The notes under the pieces: generated by a model | The model's input: only the letters and a program-made list of their open reading frames with translations | What the model was told of the DNA's origin: nothing | Databases searched by the model: none | Assembly: GCF_001598295.1 (NCBI RefSeq) | Contig: NZ_BCYR01000002.1 | Span: forward strand, 620,001 to 684,000 | DNA from: Klebsiella ornithinolytica NBRC 105727 = ATCC 31898 | GTDB taxonomy: Bacteria; Pseudomonadota; Gammaproteobacteria; Enterobacterales; Enterobacteriaceae | Direction of reading: 5' to 3' | Length of the DNA: 64,000 nt | Part shown: positions 53,385 to 64,000 of the stretch, piece after piece | Layout: every line of letters begins with the position of its first letter | Numbering within the stretch: the first letter of the stretch is position 1 | Translations under genes and position numbers: made by a program

Positions 53385-55715
53385 ATGTGCCGCCGCAACC
53401 CATGCTTTCAGCACCGCTACATCGTTCTGCCACTCGGATTTCATCTCTTCAACCCATTCACCAACGTTATCCGACCACGCCGGCAGGTCCGGAGTCTGAA
53501 TCTGCTGTCCCAGCTGTTGGATATGCCGCAGGCCAATCGAGCCCGCCGCGCCTTTAATTTTATGCCCTTCATCGACGATCCCTTTCTGGTCGCGAGCGGT
53601 CAGATTAGACTCCAGTACCGCCATATAGCCCGGCATCATCTTCTCAAAAACCGCAAGACCATCGTTGATAAGCTTTGGCCCCACCAGCTCGATATACTGC
53701 TCAAGCATCGGAATATCCAGTACGGATGCCGATTTACTCACATCCACGGTCGGCATTTCGCACTCATCCTCTTCCGGCGAATCCCAGAATTTTTTAATCA
53801 TTGCCGTCAGCGCCGGCACCGATAGCGGTTTACTCAGGACGTCGTCCATTCCGGCATCAAGATACTCTTTTTTATTCTTCAGGACGTTGGCGGTCAGGGC
53901 AACCAGCGGCGGTAGCTCGTCGGCGGCAAAGTGCTGCTTAAGATGACGAGAAATATCCAGGCCCGTCATATCCGGCAGCTGGATATCCAGCAGCACCAGG
54001 TCGTACTCGCCCGGTTCAAACATCTCCAGCGCGGCCTTACCGGTCATCGCCACATCGACGCTGTTACCCAGCTTCTCCAGCACCGAGCGCGCCACAATCA
54101 CGTTGAGCTCGATATCCTCGACCAGCAGCACGTTCAGCGCCGGCAGGGGCATCTCATCTTCCGTCAGCATATCTTCCACTTCTTCCGCCACCGCCGGCGC
54201 ATGCACGGTCAGCGTAAACGTGGCCCCCTGGCCCGGCTGGCTGGAGACGTTAATGTCGCCGCCCATATTGCGAGCCAGACGACGCGATACGGCAAGACCG
54301 ATCCCGGTGCCCGTCGCAGGCTTGCCGCCGTGGCTGTCTTTCACCTGATAATACATCGCGAAGATCTTATCCTGCTCGGCTTCGGGAATGCCGATGCCGG
54401 AGTCTTCCACTTCAAAATGCAGGATATCGCCTTCATCGTAGCGAACGCGAACGGTGACGTTTCCACCTTGCGGGGTGAATTTCACGGCGTTACTGATGAG
54501 GTTCCACAGAATCTGCCGCAGACGCGTCCCGTCGGTCACCACTTTATGCGGCAGCGGCAGCGTCGGTTCCAGGACGAAGCGCAGCCCTTTCTGTTGCGCC
54601 TGCAGGCCGGAGAGGTTTTCCAGATCGGCCAGGAAACCGGTGAAGTCGACCTGCTGATTATCCAGCTGGACTTTGCGCCGCTCCATTTTATCCATGTCGA
54701 TAATATCGTTGAAAATATTCCCCAGCGTAACGGCAGAGACATGGATGGTTTTGAGGTATTTTTCCTGCTCACCGGTCAGCTCGGTATCCAGCAGGATACG
54801 GCTCAGCCCGACGATACCGTTGAGCGGCGTACGCAGCTCGTGGCTGATGGTTGAGATAAAGGTGGTCTTATCGCGGCTGGCGCGCTCCAGCGCATCCTGG
54901 TAGCGCTTACGTTCGGTAATATCGCGGCCAAAGCCCATCAGTCCACGGCGCTTGCCGACGCGGTCATAGTAAGGGACCTTGCGGATTTCAAAGCAGGCTT
55001 TACGCCCGTCCGGATAATCCAGCCACTGCTCGTAGGTCAGCGACACATTATGGCGGAAGACCTTTTCGTCAGTCTCCAGCACTTTAACCGCCGCTTCTTC
55101 GTTATAGACATCCTGAGGTTTCAGGTGGATAAGCTGCTTTTCGCTTTTCCCGGTCAGAAGCTCCATCGCCCGGTTACAGCCAGAAAACTCTTTGTCTTCA
55201 TTGCGATAGAATACCAGGTCCGGCGAGGCATCAAGGAAAGAACGGAGGAAGGAGGATTGCTGTTCCAGCTGAATTTGCGTCTCTTCGCGCTCTTTCATCT
55301 CAATCTTCAGCTGTTCCAGCGTCGTCTCGCGCTCGGCTTCCGCCTTTTCACGCTCGCCAATCTCCTGATTGAGCTGCGCGATATTATCTTTGAGCTGCAC
55401 GTTAAGCTGCAGGTCGCGCTCGCGCATCTCCTCCAGTTTTTCCACCAGCCGGGAGAGACGCTGCCGCGACTCTTCCAGTTGCTCCACCACCACCGACAAA
55501 AAATAAACTGCCCAGGGGGTGATCAGCAGACCAAAGAAGATAGAGCGGATAACGTCGATGCTCTCAACCTGGCCATGCAGAACCATCGTGACGGCCATCT
55601 GTACCACAATCGCCAGCACCACCAGGGCGAGGGCCAACAGCATGGAAAAACGCACCAGACCCAGCTTCATCATCAGGTCGACATAGTACTGCGCCAGCAT
55701 ACGGATTTGCTTCAT
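53376..55715 (-). CDS. arcB: ArcB, hybrid sensor kinase of the anoxic redox control system
   Basis: The ATG at 55715, after AAGGAATCCCTT, gives 779 residues (E. coli 778). Two N-terminal membrane segments are followed by a coiled linker and a PAS domain with the redox cysteines (SGCNRAMELL and RKACFEIRK, the Cys180 and Cys241 equivalents). The kinase has FISTISHELRTPLNG, a receiver domain has VLLDIQLPDMTG, and a C-terminal HPt has GHKIKGAAGS. It phosphorylates ArcA under micro-aerobic conditions through quinone sensing. yhcC lies upstream in the same direction. Confidence 0.98.
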   Translation of the reverse strand: MKQIRMLAQYYVDLMMKLGLVRFSMLLALALVVLAIVVQMAVTMVLHGQVESIDVIRSIFFGLLITPWAVYFLSVVVEQLEESRQRLSRLVEKLEEMRERDLQLNVQLKDNIAQLNQEIGEREKAEAERETTLEQLKIEMKEREETQIQLEQQSSFLRSFLDASPDLVFYRNEDKEFSGCNRAMELLTGKSEKQLIHLKPQDVYNEEAAVKVLETDEKVFRHNVSLTYEQWLDYPDGRKACFEIRKVPYYDRVGKRRGLMGFGRDITERKRYQDALERASRDKTTFISTISHELRTPLNGIVGLSRILLDTELTGEQEKYLKTIHVSAVTLGNIFNDIIDMDKMERRKVQLDNQQVDFTGFLADLENLSGLQAQQKGLRFVLEPTLPLPHKVVTDGTRLRQILWNLISNAVKFTPQGGNVTVRVRYDEGDILHFEVEDSGIGIPEAEQDKIFAMYYQVKDSHGGKPATGTGIGLAVSRRLARNMGGDINVSSQPGQGATFTLTVHAPAVAEEVEDMLTEDEMPLPALNVLLVEDIELNVIVARSVLEKLGNSVDVAMTGKAALEMFEPGEYDLVLLDIQLPDMTGLDISRHLKQHFAADELPPLVALTANVLKNKKEYLDAGMDDVLSKPLSVPALTAMIKKFWDSPEEDECEMPTVDVSKSASVLDIPMLEQYIELVGPKLINDGLAVFEKMMPGYMAVLESNLTARDQKGIVDEGHKIKGAAGSIGLRHIQQLGQQIQTPDLPAWSDNVGEWVEEMKSEWQNDVAVLKAWVAAAHKK

Positions 55716-55799
55716 AAGGGATTCCTTCGCGACAACTCCGCACAATAATACCCAATTCTGAGCAATACGCTGTAAGTTGTGCAAAAAATGCGGGCGCCC

Positions 55800-56735
55800 T
55801 TACTCTAAAGCTGCGCGCGGCACCCAGGCTCGTCCCAGCGCCGAGCCCTGCACGCCGTGTTGGTTGAGATAGCGGTCAAGTTCAACCATCCCGGTCCAGC
55901 GGTTCTCACACCACAGGGGCGCCAGCAGCGTCGGCCGCCGGGCGCTGGCGGAAATGCGGTGATAGATCACCTCGGGTGGCGTGTGGCGAATCATCTCCCC
56001 GGCAGTGACCGTATACTCATCCAGCGCAATCGCCTGCAACCGTCCCGCCTGCCAGGCTTTGGCCATCGTACTGCCGGTGACGATATGCAGCGGATGCAGT
56101 TTGATGCCATCCACACCGGTATTCACAACCTGCTCCAGCGTTTGCAGGCAATGGCTCTGCGCCTCGCCCGGTAGCCCGACGATCAAATGCGCGCAGACCT
56201 TCAGCCCGCGCTCGCGCGCCAGCCGGGTCGTACGCTGATAACAGGCAAAATCATGCCCACGATTAATCCGCTGCAGCGTTTTGTCATGCGCCGTCTGTAA
56301 GCCGAGTTCCAGCCATACTTCGTAGCCCTGTTCCCGATAGCCGCCGAGCAGTTCCAGCACCGCCTCCGGGACGCAGTCAGGACGAGTACCCACGCACAGC
56401 CCGACGATATTGGCCTGACTCACCGCCTGCTGATACATCGAGCGCAGTACCTGAACTTCGGCAAAGGTGCTGGTGTAAGCCTGAAAATAAGCGAGATAGC
56501 GCCTGGCGCGATTAACCCGCTGCGCCTGATGTGCCAGCTGTTCAGCAATAGAGTGGTGCTGCTGCTCTTCGTCAGCAAAAGAGGCGACGTTGCAGAACGT
56601 GCAGCCTCCGCGGCCAATAGTGCCATCGCGATTCGGGCAGCTAAACCCGCCATGCAGCGTCAGTTTATGAACCTTTTCGCCATAGCGCCGCGAAAGATCC
56701 CCACCAAACATATTGACTAATTTTTGTAACTGCAT
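55800..56735 (-). CDS. yhcC: YhcC, radical SAM family protein
   Basis: The ATG at 56735 gives 311 residues (E. coli 309), beginning MQLQKLVNMFGGDLSRRYGE. The cluster cysteines lie in FSCPNRDGTIGRGGCTFCN, with the widely spaced first cysteine seen in Elp3/YhcC-type radical SAM proteins. The SAM-binding region VGLCVGTRPDCVPE follows. The substrate is unknown; a tRNA-related or other RNA modification role has been suggested by similarity only. It is upstream of arcB by 84 bases and divergent from gltB. Confidence 0.93.
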   Translation of the reverse strand: MQLQKLVNMFGGDLSRRYGEKVHKLTLHGGFSCPNRDGTIGRGGCTFCNVASFADEEQQHHSIAEQLAHQAQRVNRARRYLAYFQAYTSTFAEVQVLRSMYQQAVSQANIVGLCVGTRPDCVPEAVLELLGGYREQGYEVWLELGLQTAHDKTLQRINRGHDFACYQRTTRLARERGLKVCAHLIVGLPGEAQSHCLQTLEQVVNTGVDGIKLHPLHIVTGSTMAKAWQAGRLQAIALDEYTVTAGEMIRHTPPEVIYHRISASARRPTLLAPLWCENRWTGMVELDRYLNQHGVQGSALGRAWVPRAALE

Positions 56736-57407
56736 AATCTGATAGACCGGCCTGAAGAAAGGGGCCAAGCCTGCCATTTTTAGCCACCGACGGCGATGAC
56801 CTGGATCAATCGTCAGCGCGGCCGCTCATCTCATTGCATAAACACTCAAGATAACTGCAATTTCATTCACTCACTCTGTGATGACTTTTCCTTATACTTA
56901 ACCTCAGGTTTGCCATTATCTTCATCAGGGCAAAAAACAGTGTTATTTACCGCGCTAGAGGTAACAGGCAGATAAATACTCTGCGATAAATAGGCAGTTC
57001 AGCACAGATCGATAATGTTACGCTATCGATATAGTGAGACAGATCACACTAGATTATGCTTTCCGCTACGTTTCAGCGCCGCTTAAAACACAGTTATTAT
57101 CTTATTTATCATAATGTTAAACCATGTATAGCACATTTTTGTATAAATAAGATTGCCATTTGACGTAAGTGCCGATTCCCGATAAGTTGGGAATCCGCTG
57201 GAAGCTTTCTGGATGAGCACTCTGCTCATCATATTTATGCAGTAATTGAGATTCCCTCTTACAGCAAGTCCTCAAACTTGCGTACCGATGCGAAAAGGAT
57301 TTAAAGAGGGCGAATGCGAGGTGCAAACCCCGTCGCCATGCTCTTTCTGTGCCCGTGCGCAATCGGTATCGGAGGGTGTCCCGTAGAGCCTGGGGAGGTT
57401 CACTGAT
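56736..57407 (+). promoter_or_regulatory. gltB upstream region and structured leader
   Basis: This 672-base gap holds no gene. The part to about 57150 is AT-rich and corresponds to the control region bound by Lrp and other regulators in E. coli. The 3' part has clear RNA stems: GATTCCC/GGGAATC (57174-57195), GATGAGCA/TGCTCATC with a three-base loop (57212-57230) and GCAAGT/ACTTGC (57264-57281). A second GATTCCC at 57250-57256 can compete for GGGAATC. The last 90 bases resemble the DNA once annotated as an N-terminal extension of E. coli gltB, but stop codons here show it is not coding. Confidence 0.6.
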
Positions 57408-60400
57408 ATGTTGTACGATAAATCCCTTGAGAGGGATAACTGTGGTTTCGGCCTGATCGCCCACATAGAAGGCGAACCTAGCCACAAGGTAGTGCGTACC
57501 GCTATACACGCACTGGCCCGAATGCAGCACCGCGGCGCGATCCTTGCCGATGGTAAAACCGGCGACGGTTGTGGCTTGCTGCTGCAAAAACCTGACCGTT
57601 TCTTCCGTATCGTTGCGGAAGAGCGCGGCTGGCGTTTAGCCAAAAATTACGCCGTCGGGATGTTATTCCTTAATAAAGATCCTGAACTGGCGGCTACGGC
57701 ACGCCGCATCGTTGAAGAAGAACTACAACGTGAAACCCTGTCTATCGTCGGCTGGCGCGAAGTGCCGACCAACGAAGGGGTTCTCGGTGAAATCGCCCTC
57801 TCCTCGCTGCCTCGTATTGAACAAATTTTTGTTAACGCCCCGGCAGGCTGGCGCCCGCGCGATATGGAACGTCGTTTGTTCATCGCCCGTCGCCGCATTG
57901 AAAAGCGTCTGCAGGAAGATAAAGATTTCTACGTTTGCAGCCTGTCGAATCTGGTGAACATTTACAAAGGTCTGTGTATGCCGGCTGACCTGCCGCGCTT
58001 CTATCTGGACCTCGCGGACCTGCGTCTGGAGTCGGCAATCTGCCTGTTCCACCAGCGCTTCTCCACCAACACCGTGCCGCGCTGGCCGCTGGCACAGCCG
58101 TTCCGCTACCTGGCGCACAACGGCGAAATCAACACCATCACCGGCAACCGCCAGTGGGCGCGCGCGCGTACCTACAAGTTCCAGACGCCGTTAATTCCGG
58201 ACCTGCACGATGCGGCGCCGTTCGTGAACGAAACCGGCTCCGACTCCAGCTCGATGGATAACATGCTTGAGCTGCTGCTGGCCGGCGGGATGGATATCGT
58301 GCGCGCCATGCGTCTGCTCGTACCGCCAGCCTGGCAGAACAACCCGGATATGGATCCGGAGCTGCGCGCCTTCTTTGATTTTAACTCCATGCATATGGAG
58401 CCATGGGATGGCCCGGCGGGCATCGTGATGTCCGACGGTCGCTACGCCGCCTGTAACCTCGATCGTAACGGTCTGCGCCCGGCGCGCTACGTCATCACCA
58501 AAGACAAACTGATTACCTGCGCTTCAGAAGTCGGGATTTGGGATTACCAGCCTGACGAAGTGGTCGAAAAAGGCCGCGTAGGCCCGGGCGAACTGATGGT
58601 TATCGATACCCGCGGCGGACGTATTCTGCACTCCGCGGAAACCGATGATGACCTGAAAAGTCGCCACCCTTACAAAGAGTGGATGGAGAAAAACGTCCGC
58701 CGCCTGGTGCCGTTTGAAGATCTACCGGACGAAGACGTCGGCAGCCGCCAGCTGGATGACGACACGCTCGCCAGCTTCCAGAAACAGTTTAACTACAGCG
58801 CAGAAGAGCTGGACTCCGTCCTGCGTGTACTGGGTGAAAACGGCCAGGAAGCGGTCGGTTCAATGGGCGACGATACCCCGTTTGCCGTGCTCTCCAGCCA
58901 GCCGCGTATCATTTACGACTACTTCCGTCAGCAGTTCGCGCAGGTGACTAACCCGCCGATCGACCCGCTGCGTGAAGCTCACGTGATGTCGCTGGCCACC
59001 AGCATCGGCCGTGAAATGAACGTCTTCTGCGAAGCGGAAGGCCAGGCTCACCGCCTGAGCTTCAAATCACCGATCCTGCTGTACTCCGATTTCAAACAGC
59101 TCACCACCATGGAAGAGGAGCACTATCGCGCCGATACCCTGGATATCACCTTTAACGCCGCGGAAACCTCGCTGGCCGAAACGGTGAAGGCGCTGTGCGA
59201 TAAAGCGGAACAGATGGTCCGTAACGGTACCGTTCTGCTGGTGCTCTCCGATCGTAATATCGCCAAAGATCGTCTGCCGGTTCCGGCACCGATGGCGGTA
59301 GGCGCGATTCAAACCCGCCTGGTGGATAAGAGCCTGCGCTGCGATGCCAACATTATCGTTGAGACCGCCAGCGCCCGTGACCCGCACCATTTCGCGGTGC
59401 TGCTGGGCTTCGGCGCCACGGCTATCTATCCGTACCTGGCCTATGAGACGCTGGCGAAACTGGTCGATAACAAGGCCATTGAGAAAGATTATCGTACCGT
59501 GATGCTGAACTACCGTAACGGCATCAACAAAGGCCTGTACAAGATCATGTCTAAGATGGGCATTTCGACCATCGCCTCCTACCGCTGCTCGAAGCTGTTC
59601 GAAGCGGTTGGCCTGCATCGTGAGGTTTCCGATCTGTGCTTCCTCGGCGTTGTCAGCCGCATCGGCGGCGCGGGCTTCGATGACTTCCAGCAGGATCTGC
59701 TGAATCTGTCCAAACGCGCCTGGCTGGTCCGTAAGCCGCTGGATCAGGGCGGTCTGCTGAAATACGTTCACGGCGGTGAATATCACGCCTACAACCCGGA
59801 CGTCGTCCGCACGCTGCAGCAAGCGGTTCAGAGCGGTGAATACCACGACTATCAGCAGTATGCGAACCTGGTGAATGAACGCCCGGCCGCCACGCTGCGC
59901 GATCTGCTGGCGCTGAACCCTGGCGATGACGCCATCAGCATCGACCACGTCGAATCGGCCAAAGAGCTGTTCAAACGCTTCGATACCGCCGCCATGTCTA
60001 TCGGTGCGTTAAGCCCGGAAGCTCATGAGTCGCTGGCGGAAGCCATGAACAGCATCGGCGGCTTCTCTAACTCCGGCGAAGGCGGCGAAGATCCGGCGCG
60101 CTATGGCACCAACAAAGTGTCGCGTATTAAACAGGTCGCTTCTGGCCGCTTCGGCGTCACACCGGCTTACCTGGTCAACGCCGACGTTATTCAGATTAAA
60201 GTCGCTCAGGGCGCGAAGCCGGGCGAAGGCGGGCAGCTGCCGGGTGACAAAGTCACCCCGTACATTGCCAAACTGCGCTATTCGGTCCCGGGTGTAACCC
60301 TGATTTCACCGCCGCCGCACCACGATATTTACTCTATCGAGGATCTGGCGCAGCTGATTTTCGACCTGAAACAGGTCAACCCGAAAGCGATGATTTCCGT

Positions 60401-61868
60401 GAAGCTGGTTTCCGAACCGGGCGTCGGCACCATCGCCACCGGCGTGGCCAAAGCCTATGCCGATCTTATCACCATCGCCGGTTACGACGGTGGTACGGGT
60501 GCCAGCCCGCTCTCCTCCGTGAAATACGCGGGTTGTCCGTGGGAGCTGGGTCTGGTGGAAACCCAACAGGCGCTGGTGGCGAACGGTCTGCGTCACAAGA
60601 TCCGTCTGCAGGTGGATGGCGGCCTGAAAACCGGCCTCGATATCATCAAGGCGGCAATTCTTGGCGCAGAAAGCTTCGGCTTCGGCACTGGCCCGATGGT
60701 CGCGCTCGGCTGTAAATATCTGCGTATCTGCCACCTGAACAACTGCGCAACCGGCGTAGCAACTCAGGATGACAAACTGCGTAAGAATCACTATCACGGC
60801 CTGCCGTTCAAAGTGACCAACTACTTTGAATTCATCGCCCGCGAAACCCGCGAGCTGATGGCTGAGCTTGGCGTGAAGCGTCTGGTGGACCTGATTGGCC
60901 GTACCGACCTGCTGAAAGTGCTGGATGGCTTTACCGCGAAGCAGCAGAAGCTGGATCTCAGCAAACTGCTGGAAACCGCCGAGCCGCATCCGGGTAAAGC
61001 GCTGTACTGCACCGAAAGCAACCCGCCGTTTGATAACGGCGTGCTGAACGCGCAGCTGCTACAGCAGGCTAAACCGTTCGTGGACAGCAAGCAGAGCAAA
61101 ACCTTCTGGTTCGATATCCGTAATACCGATCGCTCCGTTGGCGCGTCGTTGTCTGGCTATATCGCCCAGACCCATGGCGATCAGGGGCTGGCAGCAGATC
61201 CGATTACCGCGCACTTCAGCGGTACCGCAGGCCAGAGCTTCGGCGTGTGGAACGCCGGCGGCGTGGAACTGCATCTGACCGGTGACGCGAACGACTACGT
61301 GGGTAAAGGGATGGCAGGCGGTCTGCTGTCAATCCGTCCTCCGGTGGGCTCCGCCTTCCGCAGTCACGAAGCGAGCATCATCGGTAATACCTGTCTGTAT
61401 GGCGCGACCGGCGGTCGTCTGTACGCTGCGGGCCGTGCAGGCGAGCGCTTTGCGGTGCGTAACTCCGGTGCCATCACCGTGGTAGAAGGCATCGGCGATA
61501 ACGGCTGCGAATACATGACCGGCGGCATCGTCTGCGTACTGGGTAAAACCGGCGTCAACTTTGGCGCAGGGATGACCGGCGGCTTTGCTTACGTCCTGGA
61601 TGAAGACGGTGATTTCCGTAAACGTGTGAACCCGGAACTGGTGGAAGTGTTGGGCGTTGACTCTCTCGCTATCCATGAAGAGCACCTGCGTGGTCTGATT
61701 ACCGAACACGTGCAGCTTACCGGTTCGTCTCGAGGCGAAGAGATCCTGGCCAACTGGCCGGCTTTTGCCGCGAAATTCGCGCTGGTTAAACCAAAGTCCA
61801 GCGATGTTAAGGCACTGTTGGGTCACCGTAGTCGTAGCGCAGCAGAGCTGCGTGTGCAGGCGCAGTAA
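57408..61868 (+). CDS. gltB: Glutamate synthase (NADPH) large subunit
   Basis: The product is 1486 residues, starting [19 protein letters not shown]. The N-terminal nucleophile of the glutaminase domain is Cys12, exposed after removal of an 11-residue propeptide. The central domain and the FMN-binding synthase domain ([18 protein letters not shown]) follow, with the [3Fe-4S] cysteines in [19 protein letters not shown] and a C-terminal beta-helix (GGxxxVxG repeats). GltB makes glutamate from glutamine and 2-oxoglutarate. gltD follows after 9 bases. Confidence 0.98.
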   Translation: MLYDKSLERDNCGFGLIAHIEGEPSHKVVRTAIHALARMQHRGAILADGKTGDGCGLLLQKPDRFFRIVAEERGWRLAKNYAVGMLFLNKDPELAATARRIVEEELQRETLSIVGWREVPTNEGVLGEIALSSLPRIEQIFVNAPAGWRPRDMERRLFIARRRIEKRLQEDKDFYVCSLSNLVNIYKGLCMPADLPRFYLDLADLRLESAICLFHQRFSTNTVPRWPLAQPFRYLAHNGEINTITGNRQWARARTYKFQTPLIPDLHDAAPFVNETGSDSSSMDNMLELLLAGGMDIVRAMRLLVPPAWQNNPDMDPELRAFFDFNSMHMEPWDGPAGIVMSDGRYAACNLDRNGLRPARYVITKDKLITCASEVGIWDYQPDEVVEKGRVGPGELMVIDTRGGRILHSAETDDDLKSRHPYKEWMEKNVRRLVPFEDLPDEDVGSRQLDDDTLASFQKQFNYSAEELDSVLRVLGENGQEAVGSMGDDTPFAVLSSQPRIIYDYFRQQFAQVTNPPIDPLREAHVMSLATSIGREMNVFCEAEGQAHRLSFKSPILLYSDFKQLTTMEEEHYRADTLDITFNAAETSLAETVKALCDKAEQMVRNGTVLLVLSDRNIAKDRLPVPAPMAVGAIQTRLVDKSLRCDANIIVETASARDPHHFAVLLGFGATAIYPYLAYETLAKLVDNKAIEKDYRTVMLNYRNGINKGLYKIMSKMGISTIASYRCSKLFEAVGLHREVSDLCFLGVVSRIGGAGFDDFQQDLLNLSKRAWLVRKPLDQGGLLKYVHGGEYHAYNPDVVRTLQQAVQSGEYHDYQQYANLVNERPAATLRDLLALNPGDDAISIDHVESAKELFKRFDTAAMSIGALSPEAHESLAEAMNSIGGFSNSGEGGEDPARYGTNKVSRIKQVASGRFGVTPAYLVNADVIQIKVAQGAKPGEGGQLPGDKVTPYIAKLRYSVPGVTLISPPPHHDIYSIEDLAQLIFDLKQVNPKAMISVKLVSEPGVGTIATGVAKAYADLITIAGYDGGTGASPLSSVKYAGCPWELGLVETQQALVANGLRHKIRLQVDGGLKTGLDIIKAAILGAESFGFGTGPMVALGCKYLRICHLNNCATGVATQDDKLRKNHYHGLPFKVTNYFEFIARETRELMAELGVKRLVDLIGRTDLLKVLDGFTAKQQKLDLSKLLETAEPHPGKALYCTESNPPFDNGVLNAQLLQQAKPFVDSKQSKTFWFDIRNTDRSVGASLSGYIAQTHGDQGLAADPITAHFSGTAGQSFGVWNAGGVELHLTGDANDYVGKGMAGGLLSIRPPVGSAFRSHEASIIGNTCLYGATGGRLYAAGRAGERFAVRNSGAITVVEGIGDNGCEYMTGGIVCVLGKTGVNFGAGMTGGFAYVLDEDGDFRKRVNPELVEVLGVDSLAIHEEHLRGLITEHVQLTGSSRGEEILANWPAFAAKFALVKPKSSDVKALLGHRSRSAAELRVQAQ

Positions 61869-63296
<1,428 letters not shown>

Positions 63297-63303
63297 TCAA
63301 CAA

Positions 63304-63326
63304 ACCCGGACAAACTGTCTGTCCGG
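63304..63326 (+). repeat. Hairpin immediately after gltD
   Basis: ACCCGGACA and TGTCCGGGT form a 9-bp perfect stem with a five-base loop, 7 bases after the gltD stop. No T-run follows, so it probably protects the 3' end in tandem with the next terminator. Confidence 0.75.
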
Positions 63327-63337
63327 GTCTCTGACAG

Positions 63338-63369
63338 AGCCCGCTGGCGCAAGCCCGCGGGCTTTTTTT
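63338..63369 (+). terminator. Terminator of gltBD
   Basis: AGCCCGC and GCGGGCT form a stem with a 12-base loop, followed by a run of seven T. It abuts the stop codon of the converging nanQ gene. Confidence 0.88.
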
Positions 63370-63370
63370 A

Positions 63371-64000
<630 letters not shown>

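Overview
The window is a piece of enterobacterial core chromosome, colinear with the Escherichia coli 69-72 min region from dolP (yraP) to nanK. Nearly every protein reads as a close homologue of its E. coli counterpart. The moderately GC-rich coding sequence, and the absence of several E. coli genes from their usual places (yhbO, yhbX, yrbL, and gltF to yhcG), fit the Klebsiella/Raoultella/Enterobacter side of the family better than Escherichia itself. I cannot fix the genus from sequence alone.

Layout. 1-8.6 kb: the 3' end of dolP; yraQ and yraR; yhbP, yhbQ and yhbS; the anaerobic ubiquinone genes ubiT and ubiUV; yhbW; and the tryptophan permease gene mtr. 8.7-21.2 kb: the RNA and translation block read on the minus strand as tRNA-fMet (metY)-rimP-nusA-infB-rbfA-truB-rpsO-pnp-nlpI-yrbN-deaD. 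21.4-23.1 kb: argG with two ARG boxes. 23.2-25.5 kb: the only clearly accessory stretch, holding a winged-helix regulator, about 0.7 kb of non-coding or decayed DNA, a YfaZ-like outer-membrane protein and a small lipoprotein. 25.6-38.7 kb: tRNA-Leu(GAG)-secG-glmM-folP, ftsH-rlmE, yhbY, greA, dacB, obgE-yhbE-rpmA-rplU, ispB and sfsB. 38.8-51.7 kb: cell-envelope genes (murA, ibaG, mlaFEDCB, yrbG, kdsDC, lptCAB) running into rpoN-hpf-ptsN-rapZ-ptsO. 51.8-56.7 kb: mtgA-elbB, the sRNA ArcZ, arcB and yhcC. 56.7-63.3 kb: glutamate synthase gltBD with a long structured leader. 63.4-64 kb: nanQ and the end of nanK.

How the genes work together. The window combines ribosome maturation and initiation factors with RNA decay (PNPase, DeaD, NlpI). 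It also carries outer-membrane construction: KDO synthesis through KdsD and KdsC, LPS transport through LptABC, lipid-asymmetry maintenance through Mla, peptidoglycan precursors through GlmM and MurA, and peptidoglycan polymerisation and trimming through MtgA and DacB. Nitrogen control is represented by sigma-54, PTS-Ntr and GOGAT. RapZ and GlmM link PTS-Ntr with amino-sugar synthesis.

No wholly new multi-gene system is evident. The items most worth a second look are the argG leader with its long inverted repeat, the gltB leader with mutually exclusive pairings, the terminator placed just before the yfaZ-like gene, the accessory argG-leuU gap with a possible 58-codon ORF, a 133-bp inverted-repeat unit between ubiV and yhbW, and the tandem terminators before rimP.
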